Source: Streptomyces albireticuli
GTDB taxonomy: Bacteria; Actinomycetota; Actinomycetes; Streptomycetales; Streptomycetaceae
Length of the DNA: 64,000 nt
Assembly (NCBI RefSeq): GCF_021228125.1
Contig: NZ_JAJQQS010000010.1
Coordinates: forward strand, 223,362-287,361
Direction: 5' to 3'
Positions 7,299-41,115 of this stretch are shown in pieces (the stretch's first letter is position 1; every line of letters begins with the position of its first letter). Under the pieces are notes generated by a model, which ran no database searches, was not told where the DNA came from, and saw only the letters and a program-made list of their open reading frames with translations. Made by a program: the position numbers and the translations under genes.

Positions 7299-10200
7299 AG
7301 CTGGTCTCCTTCGGGGGTCGCGGCGGTCGGGCGGCGCGCGGCGGTCGCGGCAGCGGGGGACATCAGTCCGATGGGGAGTTCCGGGTGGTCGCCGGCGGCC
7401 TTCAGGACGTCGGTCAGGACCGCGCAGAAGCGTTCGACGGTCTCCCGGTCGTACAGTTCGTCGGCGTACTCCACGTGTCCGCTCAGCCCCTCGGCGCCGG
7501 GTGCCTCGGTCAGCAGGAGGGAGAGGTCGATGCGCGCCGACACATGGTCCACGGGGACCGGTTCCACCGTCAGCCCCGGGAGTTCCAGGGCGGATCCGGC
7601 GTAGTTCTGGAGGACGAGCATGGTCTGGAACAGCGGGTGGCGCCCGGGGTGCCGGGGCGGGTCGCAGGCGTCGACCATGGCGGTGAAGGGGTGCTCCTGG
7701 TGTTCGTAGGCGGCGAAGTCGGTTTCCCTGGCCCGGCGGAGGAGGTCCGTGAAGGCGGGGTCGTCCGAGGTGTCGAGCCGCAGGACCAGGTAGTTGGTGA
7801 AGAGGCCGACGAGGTCGTCGAGTCCCTCGTCCACCCGGCCGGCGATCGACGTGCCGACGGGGATGTCGGTGCCGGCGCCGCTCAGGGTCAGGGCGGTGGC
7901 CAGGGCCGTGTGCAGCACCATGAACAGGGTGGCGTCCTGCTCGGCGGCCAGCTTCCGCAGGCCGCGGTGGACGTCCGGGGCGATCTCGAAGGGGACGGTC
8001 GCTCCCCGGTGGGTGGGGTCGTCCGGGCGCGCCCGGTCCAGGGGGAGGGTCGCCTCCACGGGCAGGCCGGCCAGTGTCTCGTTCCAGAAGGCGTGTCCCC
8101 GCGCGGCGAGGCTGTCCGGGTCGGAGGCGTCGCCCAGCAGGTCCCGCAGCCAGAGGGTGTAGTCGGCGTACTGGAGGGCGAGGGGCTCCCGGCGGTCGCC
8201 GGTGCCGGCGCGCCGGGCGGCGTACGCGGCGGCGAGGTCGCCGAGCAGCACGCCGACCGACCAGCCGTCGCCCGCGATGTGGTGCCACACCAGCACGAGG
8301 ACGTGCTCGCGCTCGGCGACCCGGAACAGCACGGCCCGGAAGGGCGGTTCGTTCCGCAGGTCGAACGCGTGGTGGGCGGCGTCGCGGACCCGGTCGGCCA
8401 GTGCGGCCTCGGTGGTGTCGACGACCGGCAGGGTGACGCGGGCGTCCTCGGGCGGGAGCACGCGCTGGTACCGGTCGCCGTCGGGGCCGGGGAAGAGCGT
8501 CCGCAGCGCCTCGTGCCGGTGGACGACGTCCGTCAGCGCCGCTTCCAGGGCCGCCCGGTCCGTGTCTCCGGCGAGCCGGAGGGCGATCGGCATGTTCTTC
8601 AGGGCGCTGGAGGCCGCGTTGCCCAGTCCGATCCGCAGGGTGCGGTCCTGGCCCGGGGAGAGCGGGAGGCGCTCGGGGCGGGCGTACGGCCCCGGCGCGG
8701 GCCGGGCCGCGGCGCGCCGTTCGGCGACCCGTCCGGCCAGCTCGGCCACGGTGGGGGCGCCGAAGAGGTCGCGGAGGGTCAGCTCCGCGCCCAGCGCCGA
8801 CCGGATCCGGCTGACCAGCCGGGTCGCGAGCAGCGAGTGGCCGCCGAGGTCGAAGAAACTGTCCTCGGTGCCCACGGACGCGAGGCCGAGGACGTCGGCG
8901 AACGCGCCGCAGAGGAGTTCTTCCACGGGGGTGCGCGCGGCGCGTCCGGCCGGGGCGGTGGTGTGGGCGGGTTCGGGCAGGGCCTTGCGGTCCAGCTTGC
9001 CGTTCGCGGTCATGGGCAGCTCGTCGAGGGTGACGTAGGCCGCCGGGACCATGAACGCCGGCAGGGCCTCGGCGAGGTGCCGCTTCAGGGCGGGGACGCC
9101 CGTGGCGGGGTCGTGGTGGCCACGGGCGCGCAGGGGGGTGCTGACGTGCGCGGCGGGGTCGGGGTCGGCCTCCGGTGCGGTGTACGCGGCCACCGGGCCG
9201 GTGGTGCCGGCGGGCAGGAAGGCGATGTCGAAGGTGTCGTGCCGGGCGGGCGACCAGGTGGCGACGGGCCGCAGGCCGAGGGCCTCGCCCAGCCGGCAGA
9301 GCGCCTCCGGGTCGGCCCCCGGGCCCCGGACCGGTGTCGCGGGCGGGTCGCCGGGGCGGCCGAGCGCGGCCAGGGCGGAGAACTCGGCCAGCACACGGCC
9401 GTTGGGCACGCCGGTGACGCGCACTCCGGTACCGCCGGTGGCCAGCCGGGCCGCGAGGGCGGCGACGCCGTCGGCGCCCGGGCCGTCGGTGACGAGCCGG
9501 TCCCAGGGAAGCTCCTCCAGGCCGTCGACCGGCAGGGGCGCGTCCTCCGTCGCGGTGCCGGACGCCTTGCGGAGCACCGCCTCGTAGCGGTGGCGGGTCA
9601 GCTCGTTGTGGTGCAGGCCGCGCTTGAGGCGGATGTCGACGCCGCTGACGCGGTCGTCGGCGGCGGCCAGGGCGGTGAAGTACTCCGGGGCCACCAGGAG
9701 CTCCGGCTCGGCGTCGACCGCGAGGTCGAGGGCGGTGGCCGGGTCGGTTCCGTCCTGCCCGGGAGCGTCGTCGGCCGGCCGGTGGCCCGCCACACCCGCC
9801 TGGAGGGCGCGCCGCGTGCGCGGGTTGCGGACGTCGCCCACGTAGACGGCGCCGCCCGGTGCGAGCAGGCCGAGGCACTTGCCGAGGACCTCCGACAGAT
9901 AGCCCGCGCCGGGGAAGTACTGCGCCACGGAGTTGATGACGATGGTGTCGAAGAAGTCCGCGGGCAGCCCGTCGACGTCGTCGGCGGGCCGGCAGCGCAG
10001 CTCGACCTTCTCCGCCAGCCCCGGGTCGGCGGCGACGTGGGCGGTCAGCCTCGCCACGGCGGCCGGGGAGAAGTCGGTGCCCCAGTACGTCTCGCAGTGC
10101 GCGGCGAGCCGGGAGAGGAGCAGGCCGGCGCCGACGCCGATCTCCAGCACGCGGCGCGGCCGCAGCTCGGTGATCCGGGCCACCGTCGCGTCCCGCCACT

Positions 10201-13200
10201 CCCGCATGTGCTCCAGCGGGATCGGCCCGCCGTCGTAGGTGCTGTGCCAGCCGCGGAAGTCCTCGCCCCACGGTGCGGGCCCGGCGGCCGCGTACACCTG
10301 GTCGTGGATGTCCCGCCATTCGCCGACGAGTTCCCCGCCGGCGGTGTGCGCCCCGGCGGCGGGGACGACGTAGGCCACCAGGCGCACGTCGCCCGGGGTC
10401 TCCTCGCGGGCCACGACCGCGGCCCGGGCGACCGAGGGGTGTTCCCGGAGGCGTGCCTCGACCTCGCCGAGCTCGACCCGGTGGCCGCGGACCTTCACCT
10501 GCTCGTCCGCACGGCCCCGGAACACCAGCTGTCCGCCGGGCGTCCAGGCGGCGAGGTCGCCGGTGCGGTACATCCGCTCGCCGGGGGCGCCGAACGGGCA
10601 GGCGACGAAGCGCCCCGCCGTCAGGCCGGGCCGGCCGAGGTAGCCGCGGGCGAGGCCGGGGCCCGCCAGGTACAGGTCGCCGGTGACGCCGGGCGGCACC
10701 GGGCGCAGCCGGTCGTCCAGGACGTACGCGCGGGAGCCGGCGACCGGGCGGCCGATGGGGACCGGTCCGGTGCCGGTGGCCGCCGCGGACAGGGGTCCGC
10801 TCATGGTGGCGCACACCGTGGCCTCGGTGGGCCCGTAGGCGTTGACCATCAGCCGGCCGGGGGCCCAGCGCGCGACCAGGGGCGCCGGGCAGGTCTCGCC
10901 CGCGGTCACGACGGTGCGCGGGGTCGGATGCGTGGACTCCGCGCCCGGGGGTACGGCCTCCAGCGCCGAGGGGGTGATCGTCAGGTGGGTGACCCGTCGT
11001 GCGGCGAGGGTCTCGGCGAGCGCCTCACCGGCCAGTGGTCCGTCGGTGCCGGGCAGCACCAGGGTGCCGCCGGCGGCCAGGGCCATGAGGAGGTCCCAGA
11101 CGGAGGCGTCGAAGCTGGGCGAGGCGAGCTGGAGCACCCGGCTCGTCGCGTCGACCGCGAGGTGCGCGGCCTGTGCGGCGGCGAGGCCGGGCAGGCCCGT
11201 GTGCGGGACGACGACGCCCTTGGGGCGGCCGGTGGATCCGGAGGTGTAGATGACGTAGGCCGGGTCGCCCGGGCGCGGGGGCCGTACGGGCGCCTGCGGT
11301 GCTCCGGGGGCCGCCGGGTCGTCGAGGAGCCACCGGTCGACGCCGGTGTCCGGGAGGGTCCGCGCGGTCGGGCGGTCGGTCAGCAGCAGCTTCGGGGCGG
11401 CGTCGGAGAGCATGAAGCGGATCCGGGCCTCGGGGTATCCGGGGTCCACGGGCAGGTAGGCGGCACCGGCCTTGAGCACGCCCAGCACCGCGACGACGAG
11501 TTCGGTGGAGCGCGGCAGGGCGAGCGCCACGAGGTCCTCGCGGCCGACGCCGGCGGCGGTCAGGCGCCGGGCCAGCAGACCGGCGCGGGCGTCCAGTTCG
11601 GCGTAGGTCGTCTCCTCGCCGTCGTGGTCGACGGCCACCGCGCCGGGCGCGCGGGCCACCTGGGCCTCGAAGAGGACGGGCAGGGTCGCCGGGCCGGGCG
11701 GTGCCACGGCGGTGTCGTTCCAGCCGACGAGCACGTCGTGGCGGTCCCGCGCGGAGAGCGGGTCGAGCTCTCCCACGGGGGTGCCGGGGTCGGCGACGGC
11801 CTGCTCCAGGACCCGCAGCAGGCGGCCGGTGAGCCCTTCGACCGTCGCGCGGTCGAACAGCTCGGTGGCGTACTCCACGAATCCGTCGAGGCCCGCCGGG
11901 CGGCCTTCGGCGTCCTCCCGCTCGTCCAGGGAGAAGAAGAGGTCGAGCCGGGAGGTGCCGGTGCCCGCCCACTCCATGCGGGTGCGCAGGCCGGGCAGGT
12001 CGAGCTCGGCGCGCCGGTTGTTCTGGAGCACGAGCGCGACCTGGAACAGGGGGTGGCGGGCGGCCGAGCGTTCCGGGGCGAGGGTCTCCACGAGGTGCTC
12101 GAACGGCACGTCCTGGTGGGCGTAGGCGGCGAGCGCCGACCGCCGTACGCGGCCGAGGAGTTCGGCGAACGTCGGGGCGCCGGAGAGGTCGGCGCGCAGG
12201 ACGAGGGTGTTGACGAAGAAGCCCACCAGTCCGTCGAGCGCGTCGTCGAGCCGTCCGGCGACGCCGAAGCCCACGGGGACGTCCTCGCCCGCGCCGAGCC
12301 GGGACAGCAGGGCGGCCAGCCCCGCCTGGAGGACCATGAAGGGGGTGGCGCCGTGCTCGCGGGCCACCCGGCACAGGCCCTCGTGCAGCTCGGGACCCAC
12401 CTCGAAGGGGACGTAGCCGCCCTGGTGGGAGGCGACGGCGGGCCGGGGCCGGTCGTAGGGCAGGGCCAGTTCCCCGGGGGCCCCGGCCAGTTCGTCGCGC
12501 CAGTAGGCCACCTGGCGGGACATCGCGCTGTCCGGGTCGTCCTCGGCGCCGAGCAGTTCGCGCTGCCACAGCGTGTAGTCGGCGTACTGGACGGGCAGTT
12601 CGGCCCAGCCGGGGCCGTGCCCGGCACGCCGGGCGCGGTACGCCTCGGACAGGTCGCGCGTCAGCGGGCCGAGGGACCAGCCGTCACCCGCGACGTGGTG
12701 CAGGACGAACAGCAGGACGTGCTCCCGCTCGGAGACCCGCAGCAGCGTGGTGCGGACCGGGGGTTCGCAGGACAGGTCGAATCCGTGCCGGGCCGCGGCC
12801 GCGATCTCCGCCGCCAGGCCGTCCTCGGGGACGGGCACGGCGGTCAGCCCGGGCCACGCGTCGGCCGGGTCGAGCACCAGCTGGCGGGGGACGCCGCCGG
12901 TCTCGGGGAAGACCGTGCGCAGGCTCTCGTGCCGGCCGGTCACGTCGCGCAGGGCCGCCTCCAGGGCGGGGACGTCCAGCTCGCCGGAGAGGCGCAGGGC
13001 CACGGGCATGTTGTAGGTCGCGCCGGGGCCCTCCAGCTTGTGCAGGAACCACAGCCTCCGCTGCGCGTACGACAGCGGGAGCGGCTCGGGCCGGGGCCGG
13101 CGCGCCAGCGCGGGCCGCGCCGCCGCGGCGGCGTCCAGGCGAGTGGCCAGGCCCGCGGGCGTGGGCGCCTCGAAGACGTCCCGTACGGGCAGTTCGGCGC

Positions 13201-16200
13201 CGAAGGCGGTACGGACGCGGGAGGCCAGCCGGGTGGCCAGGAGGGAGTGGCCGCCGAGGTCGAAGAAGCTGTCCTCGGCGCCGACCGTGTCGAGGCCGAG
13301 GATCTCGGCGAAGAGGCCGCAGAGCATCTCCTCGGCCGGGGTGCGCGGGGGCCGTGAGGCGGTGGCGGTGACGGCGGTGAGGTCCGGGGCGGGCAGGGCC
13401 TTGCGGTCGGTCTTGCCGTGCGCGGTCAGCGGCAGGGCGGGCAGGACCGTCACGGCGGCGGGGACCATATAGCCGGGCAGCAGGCCGGTCAGATGGGCGC
13501 GGACCGTCGCCGGGTCGGTGGCGCCGGTGACGTAGCCGCACAGCTGGGGCCGCCCGGCGGGGTCGTGGGCCAGGGCGGCGACGGCGCCGGTGACGCCGGG
13601 CGCGCCGCGCAGGGCCGCCTCGATCTCGCCGAGCTCGACGCGGTGGCCCCGCACCTTGATCTGGAAGTCGCGGCGGCCGAGGAACTCCAGCTGCCCGTCG
13701 GCCCGCCACCGCACCTGGTCGCCGGTGCGGTACATGCGCTCGCCGGGGGCCGGGGCGTAGGGGTCGGCCACGAACACGGCGGCGGTGCGCACCGGGTCGG
13801 AAACATAGCCGCGGCCGACGCCGCGGCCGGCGACGTACAGCTCGCCGGGGACGCCGACGGGCACCGGGCGCAGCGCCTCGTCCAGGACGTAGAGGCGGGT
13901 GTTGCGCACGGGCTTGCCGATGGGGGTGCGGGCGCCGGTCACCGGGCCGGTGAGGACGGCGTGGGTCACGTCGTCGGAGCACTCGGTGGGGCCGTAGGCG
14001 TTGACGACCGGAACGCCCGGGTAGCGGGCGAACCAGCGGTCGCACAGCTCGGGCGGCAGCTCCTCGCCGGTGAGCATCAGCAGGCGGAGGTCCGGGAGGC
14101 CGGGGGCGCGCAGTCCGGCGTCCCAGGCGTCGAGGGCGGTGCGCAGCAGGGAGGGGACGACCTCCAGGACGGTGACGTCCTCGTCCTCCACGACGCCGAA
14201 CAGGGCCTCGGGGTCGGCGGCCGTGGCGTGGTCGACGACGCGGGCGCGGCCGCCGATGGCCAGCGGGGCGAGCATCTGCCAGACGGCGACGTCGAAGGTG
14301 AGCGGGGCGTTCTGGACGACGGAGTCCTCGGCGGTCAGCCTGAGGTCGGCGACCTTCGCGGAGAGGTGGTTGGCCATGCCGCCGCGGTGGACCATGGCGC
14401 CCTTCGGGCGGCCGGTCGAACCGGATGTGAAGATCACGTAGGCGAGGTCCAGCGGGGACGCCGGGGCCACCTCCCAGGGCCGCGGCCGGTCGTCGTCGGC
14501 GGCGCGCAGCGGCAGCACCGTCACCTCGGCACCGGACGCGGCCACCACCCGTGCGGCCAGGGGCTCCAGCCCCTCCTCCACCAGCAGGACGCGTACCCCG
14601 CCGTCGGCGACCACGCCACCGGAGCGGCCGGCGGGGGCCGCGGGGTCCAGCGGGACGAACGCGCCCGCGGCGCCCAGCACGCCGAGGACGCCCGCGACGA
14701 AGCCGGTGCCGGGACCGGCCAGCAGACCGGTCACCCGGCCGCGCTCCCACTCCGGGAGCTCCCGCAGCCGGGCCGTCACCCCGGCGGCGCGCGTGGCCAG
14801 GGCCGCGTAGCTCGTCTCGCCGGAGCCGTCGACCACGGCGACGTGGCCGGGCCGGGCCTCCGCGAGTTCGCGGACGCACTCCACCACATCGCCCACGCCG
14901 CCCTCACGGGCGGTGTCGTTCCAGCCCTCCAGGACGTCGTGGCGCTCCCGGGCGGACAGCACCTCCAGGCGGCCCACGGGCGCGCCCGGCTCGGCGACGG
15001 CCTGCTCCAGGACGCGTGTCAGACGGGCGGCCAGCGCCACGGCCGTCGGGTGGTCGAACAGTTCGGCGGCGTAGTCCAGGGTGCCGTCCAGGCCGGCCGG
15101 GGCGCCGTCCGCGCCCAGCCGCTCGGCGAGGGCGAAGGACAGGTCGAAGCGGCAGGTGCCGGTGGACACCCGCTCCGGCCGGGCGCGCAGGCCGGGGAAG
15201 GCGTACCCGGCCTGCTCGTGCCGGAGCAGCAGCGCCACCTGGAAGAGGGGGTGGCGGGCGGCGGAGGGGGCCGGGGCGAGGGCCGCGACCAGGTGCTCGT
15301 AGGGCACGTCCTGGTGCCCGTACGCCTCCTGCGCGCGCTCCCGCACCCGGCCCAGCAGCTCGGTGAAGGTGGGGTCGCCCGATATGTCGGTGCGCAGGAC
15401 GAGGGTGTTGGCGAAGAGGCCGACCAGGCCGTCCAGGGCCTCGTCCGGCCGCCCGGCCACGTCGAAGCCGACGGGGATGTCCTCGCCGGCGCCCATGCGG
15501 GAGAGCAGCGCCGCGAGACCGGCCTGGAGGACCAGGAACAGGGTCGTGCCGTGCTCGCGGGCGACCCGTCGCAGGCCGGCGTGCAGCTCGGGGCCGAGCG
15601 CGAAGGACACGTGCCCGCCGCGGTAGGAGGCGACGGCCGGCCGCGGCCTGTCGTGGGGCAGCGCCAGTTCCTCCGGCGCGCCGTCCAGCGCCTGCCGCCA
15701 GTAGGCGCCCTGGCGGGCCGGCAGTCCGTCGGGGTCGCCCTCGGCGCCGAGCAGTTCGCGCTGCCACAGCGTGTAGTCGGCGTACTGGACGGGCAGTTCG
15801 GCCCAGTCCGGTGCCGCGCCCTCGCGCCGGGCCGCGTAGGCGGTCGACAGGTCGCGGGCCAGCGGGCCCAGCGACCAGCCGTCGCCCGCGATCCGGTGCA
15901 GGGTGACGACGAGGACGTGCCGCCGCTCCGCGAGCCGCAGGAGCGTGGCCCGCAGGGGCGGTTCGCAGGACAGGTCGAACGCGTACCGTGCCGCGTTCCC
16001 GGCCTCCGCCGCCAGGTCGTCCTCGGAGACGGGCACGGTCTTCATGCCCGGCCACGCCTCGACCGGGTCCAGGACCCGCTGCCGGGGGACGCCCGCGGTC
16101 TCGGGGAAGACGGTCCGCAGGCTCTCGTGCCGGCCGATCACGTCGCGGAGGGCCGCCTCCAGGGCGTCGGTGTCCAGTTCTCCCGTCAGCCGGAGCGCGA

Positions 16201-16278
16201 AGGGGAGGTTGTACGTGGCGCCGGGGCCCTCCAGCTTGTGCAGGAACCACAGCCGCTGCTGCGCGAACGACAACGGGA

Positions 16279-16282
<4 letters not shown>
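7295..16282 (-). CDS. NRPS: C(HR)-A-PCP-C-A(N-MT)-PCP-C
   Basis: 2995 aa, starting at ATG 16282 in an ATGA overlap with the PKS stop. C1 (about 1-430) has HRIAGDG at 129-135 in place of HHxxxDG, so the catalytic second His is Arg130. A1 (about 480-920) has all core motifs. Its pocket residues by alignment to GrsA are D,V,W,E,M,T,A,D,D,K, acidic enough to fit a side-chain amine such as Dap. PCP1 Ser is 1013. C2 has HHVAGDG at 1195. A2 (about 1540-2400) has pocket residues D,A,W,T,V,A,A,V,C,K, essentially the phenylalanine code. Between its A8 and A10 motifs lies a methyltransferase with VLEIGVGAG near 2046, typical of N-methylation. PCP2 Ser is 2483. The protein ends in a C domain with intact HHIAGDG at 2667 and no thioesterase. 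Predicted units: Dap, then N-methyl-Phe. No epimerase domain. Confidence 0.93.
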
Positions 16283-37847
<21,565 letters not shown>

Positions 37848-37851
<4 letters not shown>

Positions 37852-39839
37852 CGCATTCCTCCGACGCGCGGCAGGACCCGTCGGTTGTCGACGACGGTCC
37901 GGATCTTGAGGCCGGACTCGGGCGAGGCGTCCGGCCACGCCGTGTCCCTCACGAACCGCTGGTCGAGGAGCGCGGTGGAGAGCAGGAGGACGAACGCCTG
38001 GTCCTCCTTGGTGCTGATCTCCTCGGCGGGGGTGGCCATGATCTTCGCGACGAGCTTCCGCGCGAAGACCGGGTCGGCCCAGTCGAGCTTTCCGAGCTCG
38101 GTGTCGGAGAGCACCAGTTCCAGGTATTCGGGCCGCCGGTCCTTGAACACGGCGCTGCCGGGGGCGCGGTAGGGCTGCTTCCGGCGGGCCAGGCTGGAGG
38201 CGGGCAGCTCACCGCGGAAGGCCCTCTTCAGCAGGGCCTTCTCCTCGGATCCGTCGTCGAAGCGGAGGTTCACGGAGGCGGCGGCCCGCACCACGGCGGG
38301 GTCGAGGAAGGGGCACCGGTTCTCGACGCCGTGCGCCAGGCTCATGCGCTCCCCCTGGGTGGAGAGGAGATAGCCGGCGAGGAGCGTCTTGTACTCCAGC
38401 CACTGGGCCTTCTGGACGGCGGTCAGGTCCGCGTAGCCGGGCGCGGTGCGCACGAGGTCGAGGACGCCGGCGAAGGGGTCGATGCCGCGGTCCTCGAGCA
38501 GGCGGGCGGCGAAGCGGCCGTTCTGGTAGCGGAGTTCGTGCGAGAAGAGGCCCGGGAGGCGTTCTTCGGAGAACTGCTGGAAGAGGCCCGCCATGTGCTT
38601 CCGGTGCGCGGGCCCGAAGTGGGCGAGCTCGGGGTGGAGGCGCGCGAGCCCCGCCTCGCGCTCCTCGCCGGACAGCTCGTGCCAGGAGGCGCGCAGCATC
38701 GTCTCGCGGAACAGCGAGTAGCCGAGGAACGCCTCGTCGGCGCCCTCGCCGCTCAGGACCGTCTTGATCCCGGAGTCCCGCACATGGCGGGACAGGAGGT
38801 ACATCGGGACGAACGCGGTGCGGAAGGCCGGGACCTCGGCGTGCTCGACGGCCGAGGGGAAGTGCTCCGCGATGTCGGCGCCGGACACCGTGACGGAGGA
38901 GTGCCGTGTGCCCAGGTGCGAGGCCACGACCCGCTGGCTGCCGGACTCGTCGAACTCCGCGCTCTCGAACTCGACCGAGAACGTCCGCACCTCTCGCGGG
39001 GAGAGGTCCGTCGCCAGCTTCGTGACGATCGAGGAGTCAAGGCCGCCGCTCAGGTAGACGCCGACCTCGACGTCACCGCGCAGGCGCTTCTCGACGCTCG
39101 CGCGCAGGGTCTCGCGGACGAACGCGGCGGCGTCCTCCTCGGAGCCCTCGAACGGCGGTGCGGCGACGGCGAGTTCCTCGTACGTGCGCAGGGTGCGGCG
39201 GCCGCCCCGGACGGTGAGGACGCCGCCCATGGGGAGCTGCCGGACGCCCTGGAAGGGGGTGCGGTCGGGCAGCGGCGTCCAGACGGCGAAGACCGAGGCG
39301 AGCTCGCGCGGGTCGAGCGTGAAGCGGAAACCGGGGAAGGCGCGGAACGCCTTCATCTCGGACGCGAAGAGGAGGGCGCCGCCGTGCTCGGTGTAGAAGA
39401 GCGGGCGCTTGCCGTAGCGGTCGCGGGCCAGGAAGAGGTCGCCCGTGACGGCGTCCCGGACGGCGAAGGCGAAGGCGCCGTCGAAGCGGGTGAGGCACTC
39501 CGGCCCCCACTGGATCCAGGCCTGGAGGACGACCTCGGTGTCGCAGTGCGTGCGGAACGGCCGGCCGAGGGCCCGCAGCTCCTCCCGCAGCTCGACGTGG
39601 TTGTACAGCTCGCCGTTGAAGGAGATCCAGTGGCGCTCCGCGGCGTCGGACATCGGCTGCGAGCCGGCGGCGAGGTCGACGATCGCCAGCCGGACGGTGC
39701 CCATGGCGAAGCCGTCGTCCAGGTAGTAGCCCGCCTCGTCCGGCCCGCGGTGCCGGATGAGGGACAGCATCGAGGTGACGACCCCGGGCGCGGCGTCGGG
39801 GTGCAGCGACGGCGCCAGGAATCCGGCTATCCCGCACAT
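37848..39839 (-). CDS. Asparagine-synthetase-like amidotransferase (glutarimide AMT)
   Basis: 663 aa, class II glutamine amidotransferase plus synthetase domain. The N-terminus MCGIAGF leaves the catalytic Cys2 after Met removal, and SFNGELYNH is the glutamine-site loop. The ATP-pyrophosphatase loop is YLSGGLDSSIV in the middle of the protein. In glutarimide pathways this family amidates an ACP-bound malonyl group to malonamyl, supplying the imide nitrogen. Position between a discrete ACP and the PKS, overlapping the ACP gene by 13 bp and the PKS by 4 bp, supports that role over primary asparagine metabolism. Its start ATG 39839 is fixed by the required MCG N-terminus. Confidence 0.93.
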
Positions 39840-40108
39840 GAGGCGTCCCCCTGCCCCGCGCCCGGCCCGGCGAGCTTCCGGGCCACGAAGGCGTCGATCG
39901 CTTCGAGGGAGACGAAGACGTCGGTGAGGATCTCCTCGTCCGTGACGCCGATCGAGAACTCCTCCTCCAGGAAGCCCATGAGCTGGATGTATCCGAAGGA
40001 GTCCATGACCCCGGCCTTGAAGAGGTCGGTCCCGTCCGTCACCTCACCGCCGAATTCGACGAGGAAGCGGTCCTCGATGAACTGCCGGATCCTGACTGTT
40101 CTGTCCAT
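39827..40108 (-). CDS. Discrete acyl carrier protein
   Basis: 93 aa. The phosphopantetheine attachment serine is in AGVMDSFGYIQL near residue 37, within a four-helix ACP fold of acidic character. The sequence after MDSF resembles carriers used with amidotransferases rather than fatty-acid ACPs. It is predicted to carry malonyl for conversion to malonamyl by the downstream amidotransferase, then to load KS1. It starts 3 bp after the AT gene ends and overlaps the amidotransferase start, so the three are a unit. No phosphopantetheinyl transferase gene is in the window; activation must come from elsewhere. Confidence 0.93.
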   Translation of the reverse strand: MDRTVRIRQFIEDRFLVEFGGEVTDGTDLFKAGVMDSFGYIQLMGFLEEEFSIGVTDEEILTDVFVSLEAIDAFVARKLAGPGAGQGDASCAG

Positions 40109-40111
40109 GTC

Positions 40112-40990
40112 TCACGTCCTGGTTTCACGGAGGGGCGTACGGTCGGCGGACCGCCGGATCTTCTGCACCATGCGGAGGAGGGCCCGGCCGCCCACTTCCT
40201 CGCATTCCGTCCGGGGGTCGAGGGCCAGCAGAAGGCGGACGCTGTCGGTCCAGCGCACCGGCTCGACGAGCTGGTCGCTCAGCAGCCGGACGACGGCCCC
40301 CTTCTCATAGGGGCGGCCGGTCACATTGGCGATCACGGGGGTCGCCGGCTCATGGAACGTGAATTCCCGGAGGTAGTCCTCGAATTCGGCCCGCACCGGC
40401 TCCATGTAGCGTGAATGGAACGGCGCGCTGACGCGCAGCGGGGCGAAGCGGATGTCCCGGCGGGCGAACGCGTCGTGGGCGGCCCGGAGCACCTCGGCCG
40501 GGGCGGCGACGACGATCTGGGTGTCGGTGTTGAAACCGGCCACGTCCACGCCCTCGACACCGTCCTGCGCGAGGATCTCCCGCAGGCGCGCGGCCGGTAC
40601 GTCCATGACCGCGGTCATTCCGCCGCCGGACGCCGCGGCCATCAGTTCCCCGCGCCTCTTGACGAGCCGGAGGCCGGTCTCGAAGTCGAGGACGCCCGCC
40701 GCCAGGAGCGCGTTGTACTCGCCGAGGCTGTGGCCGAGGTAGTGGTCGGCGCGCCGCTCCTCGCGGTGTTCGCGCTCGAACATCCGCAGCGCGTTCACGG
40801 TGTAGAGCGCGGGCTGGGTGTATTCCGTGCGCGAGAGGACGTCGTCCGGGTCGTCGCGGCAGAGGGCGGGGAGGTCGTACCCCAGGAGATCGCAGGCGAA
40901 CCGGGTGAGGCCGGGATAGCGGTCGAAGACGTCCGCGCCCATTCCTCGGAACTGCGCTCCCTGCCCGGGGAAGAGAATCGCGAACGACAT
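40112..40990 (-). CDS. Trans-acting malonyl acyltransferase (trans-AT)
   Basis: 292 aa from ATG 40990 (MSFAILFPGQGAQ). An in-frame ATG at 41059 would add 23 residues unlike the family and is the alternative start. The active-site serine is in GHSLGEYNALL, the histidine in APFHSRYM, and the N-terminal oxyanion-loop motif is FPGQGAQFRGMG. It loads extender units, presumably malonyl, on the AT-less modules of the PKS and probably on the discrete ACP. It is the first gene of the operon. A weak GAGAGG ribosome site precedes ATG 40990, and AAGGGG precedes the upstream ATG, so the start is not settled. Confidence 0.93.
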   Translation of the reverse strand: MSFAILFPGQGAQFRGMGADVFDRYPGLTRFACDLLGYDLPALCRDDPDDVLSRTEYTQPALYTVNALRMFEREHREERRADHYLGHSLGEYNALLAAGVLDFETGLRLVKRRGELMAAASGGGMTAVMDVPAARLREILAQDGVEGVDVAGFNTDTQIVVAAPAEVLRAAHDAFARRDIRFAPLRVSAPFHSRYMEPVRAEFEDYLREFTFHEPATPVIANVTGRPYEKGAVVRLLSDQLVEPVRWTDSVRLLLALDPRTECEEVGGRALLRMVQKIRRSADRTPLRETRT

Positions 40991-41115
40991 GGCGCCTCTC
41001 AGCTCGATACCGGTTCCCCCGCGACGCGGATCGGCCGGCGGGATCACCGACGCCGTCATCGTGCGACGGTCCCCTTGCGGGCCCCTGGTGCGGGCGCTGG
41101 CAGGATCTTGCGAAG

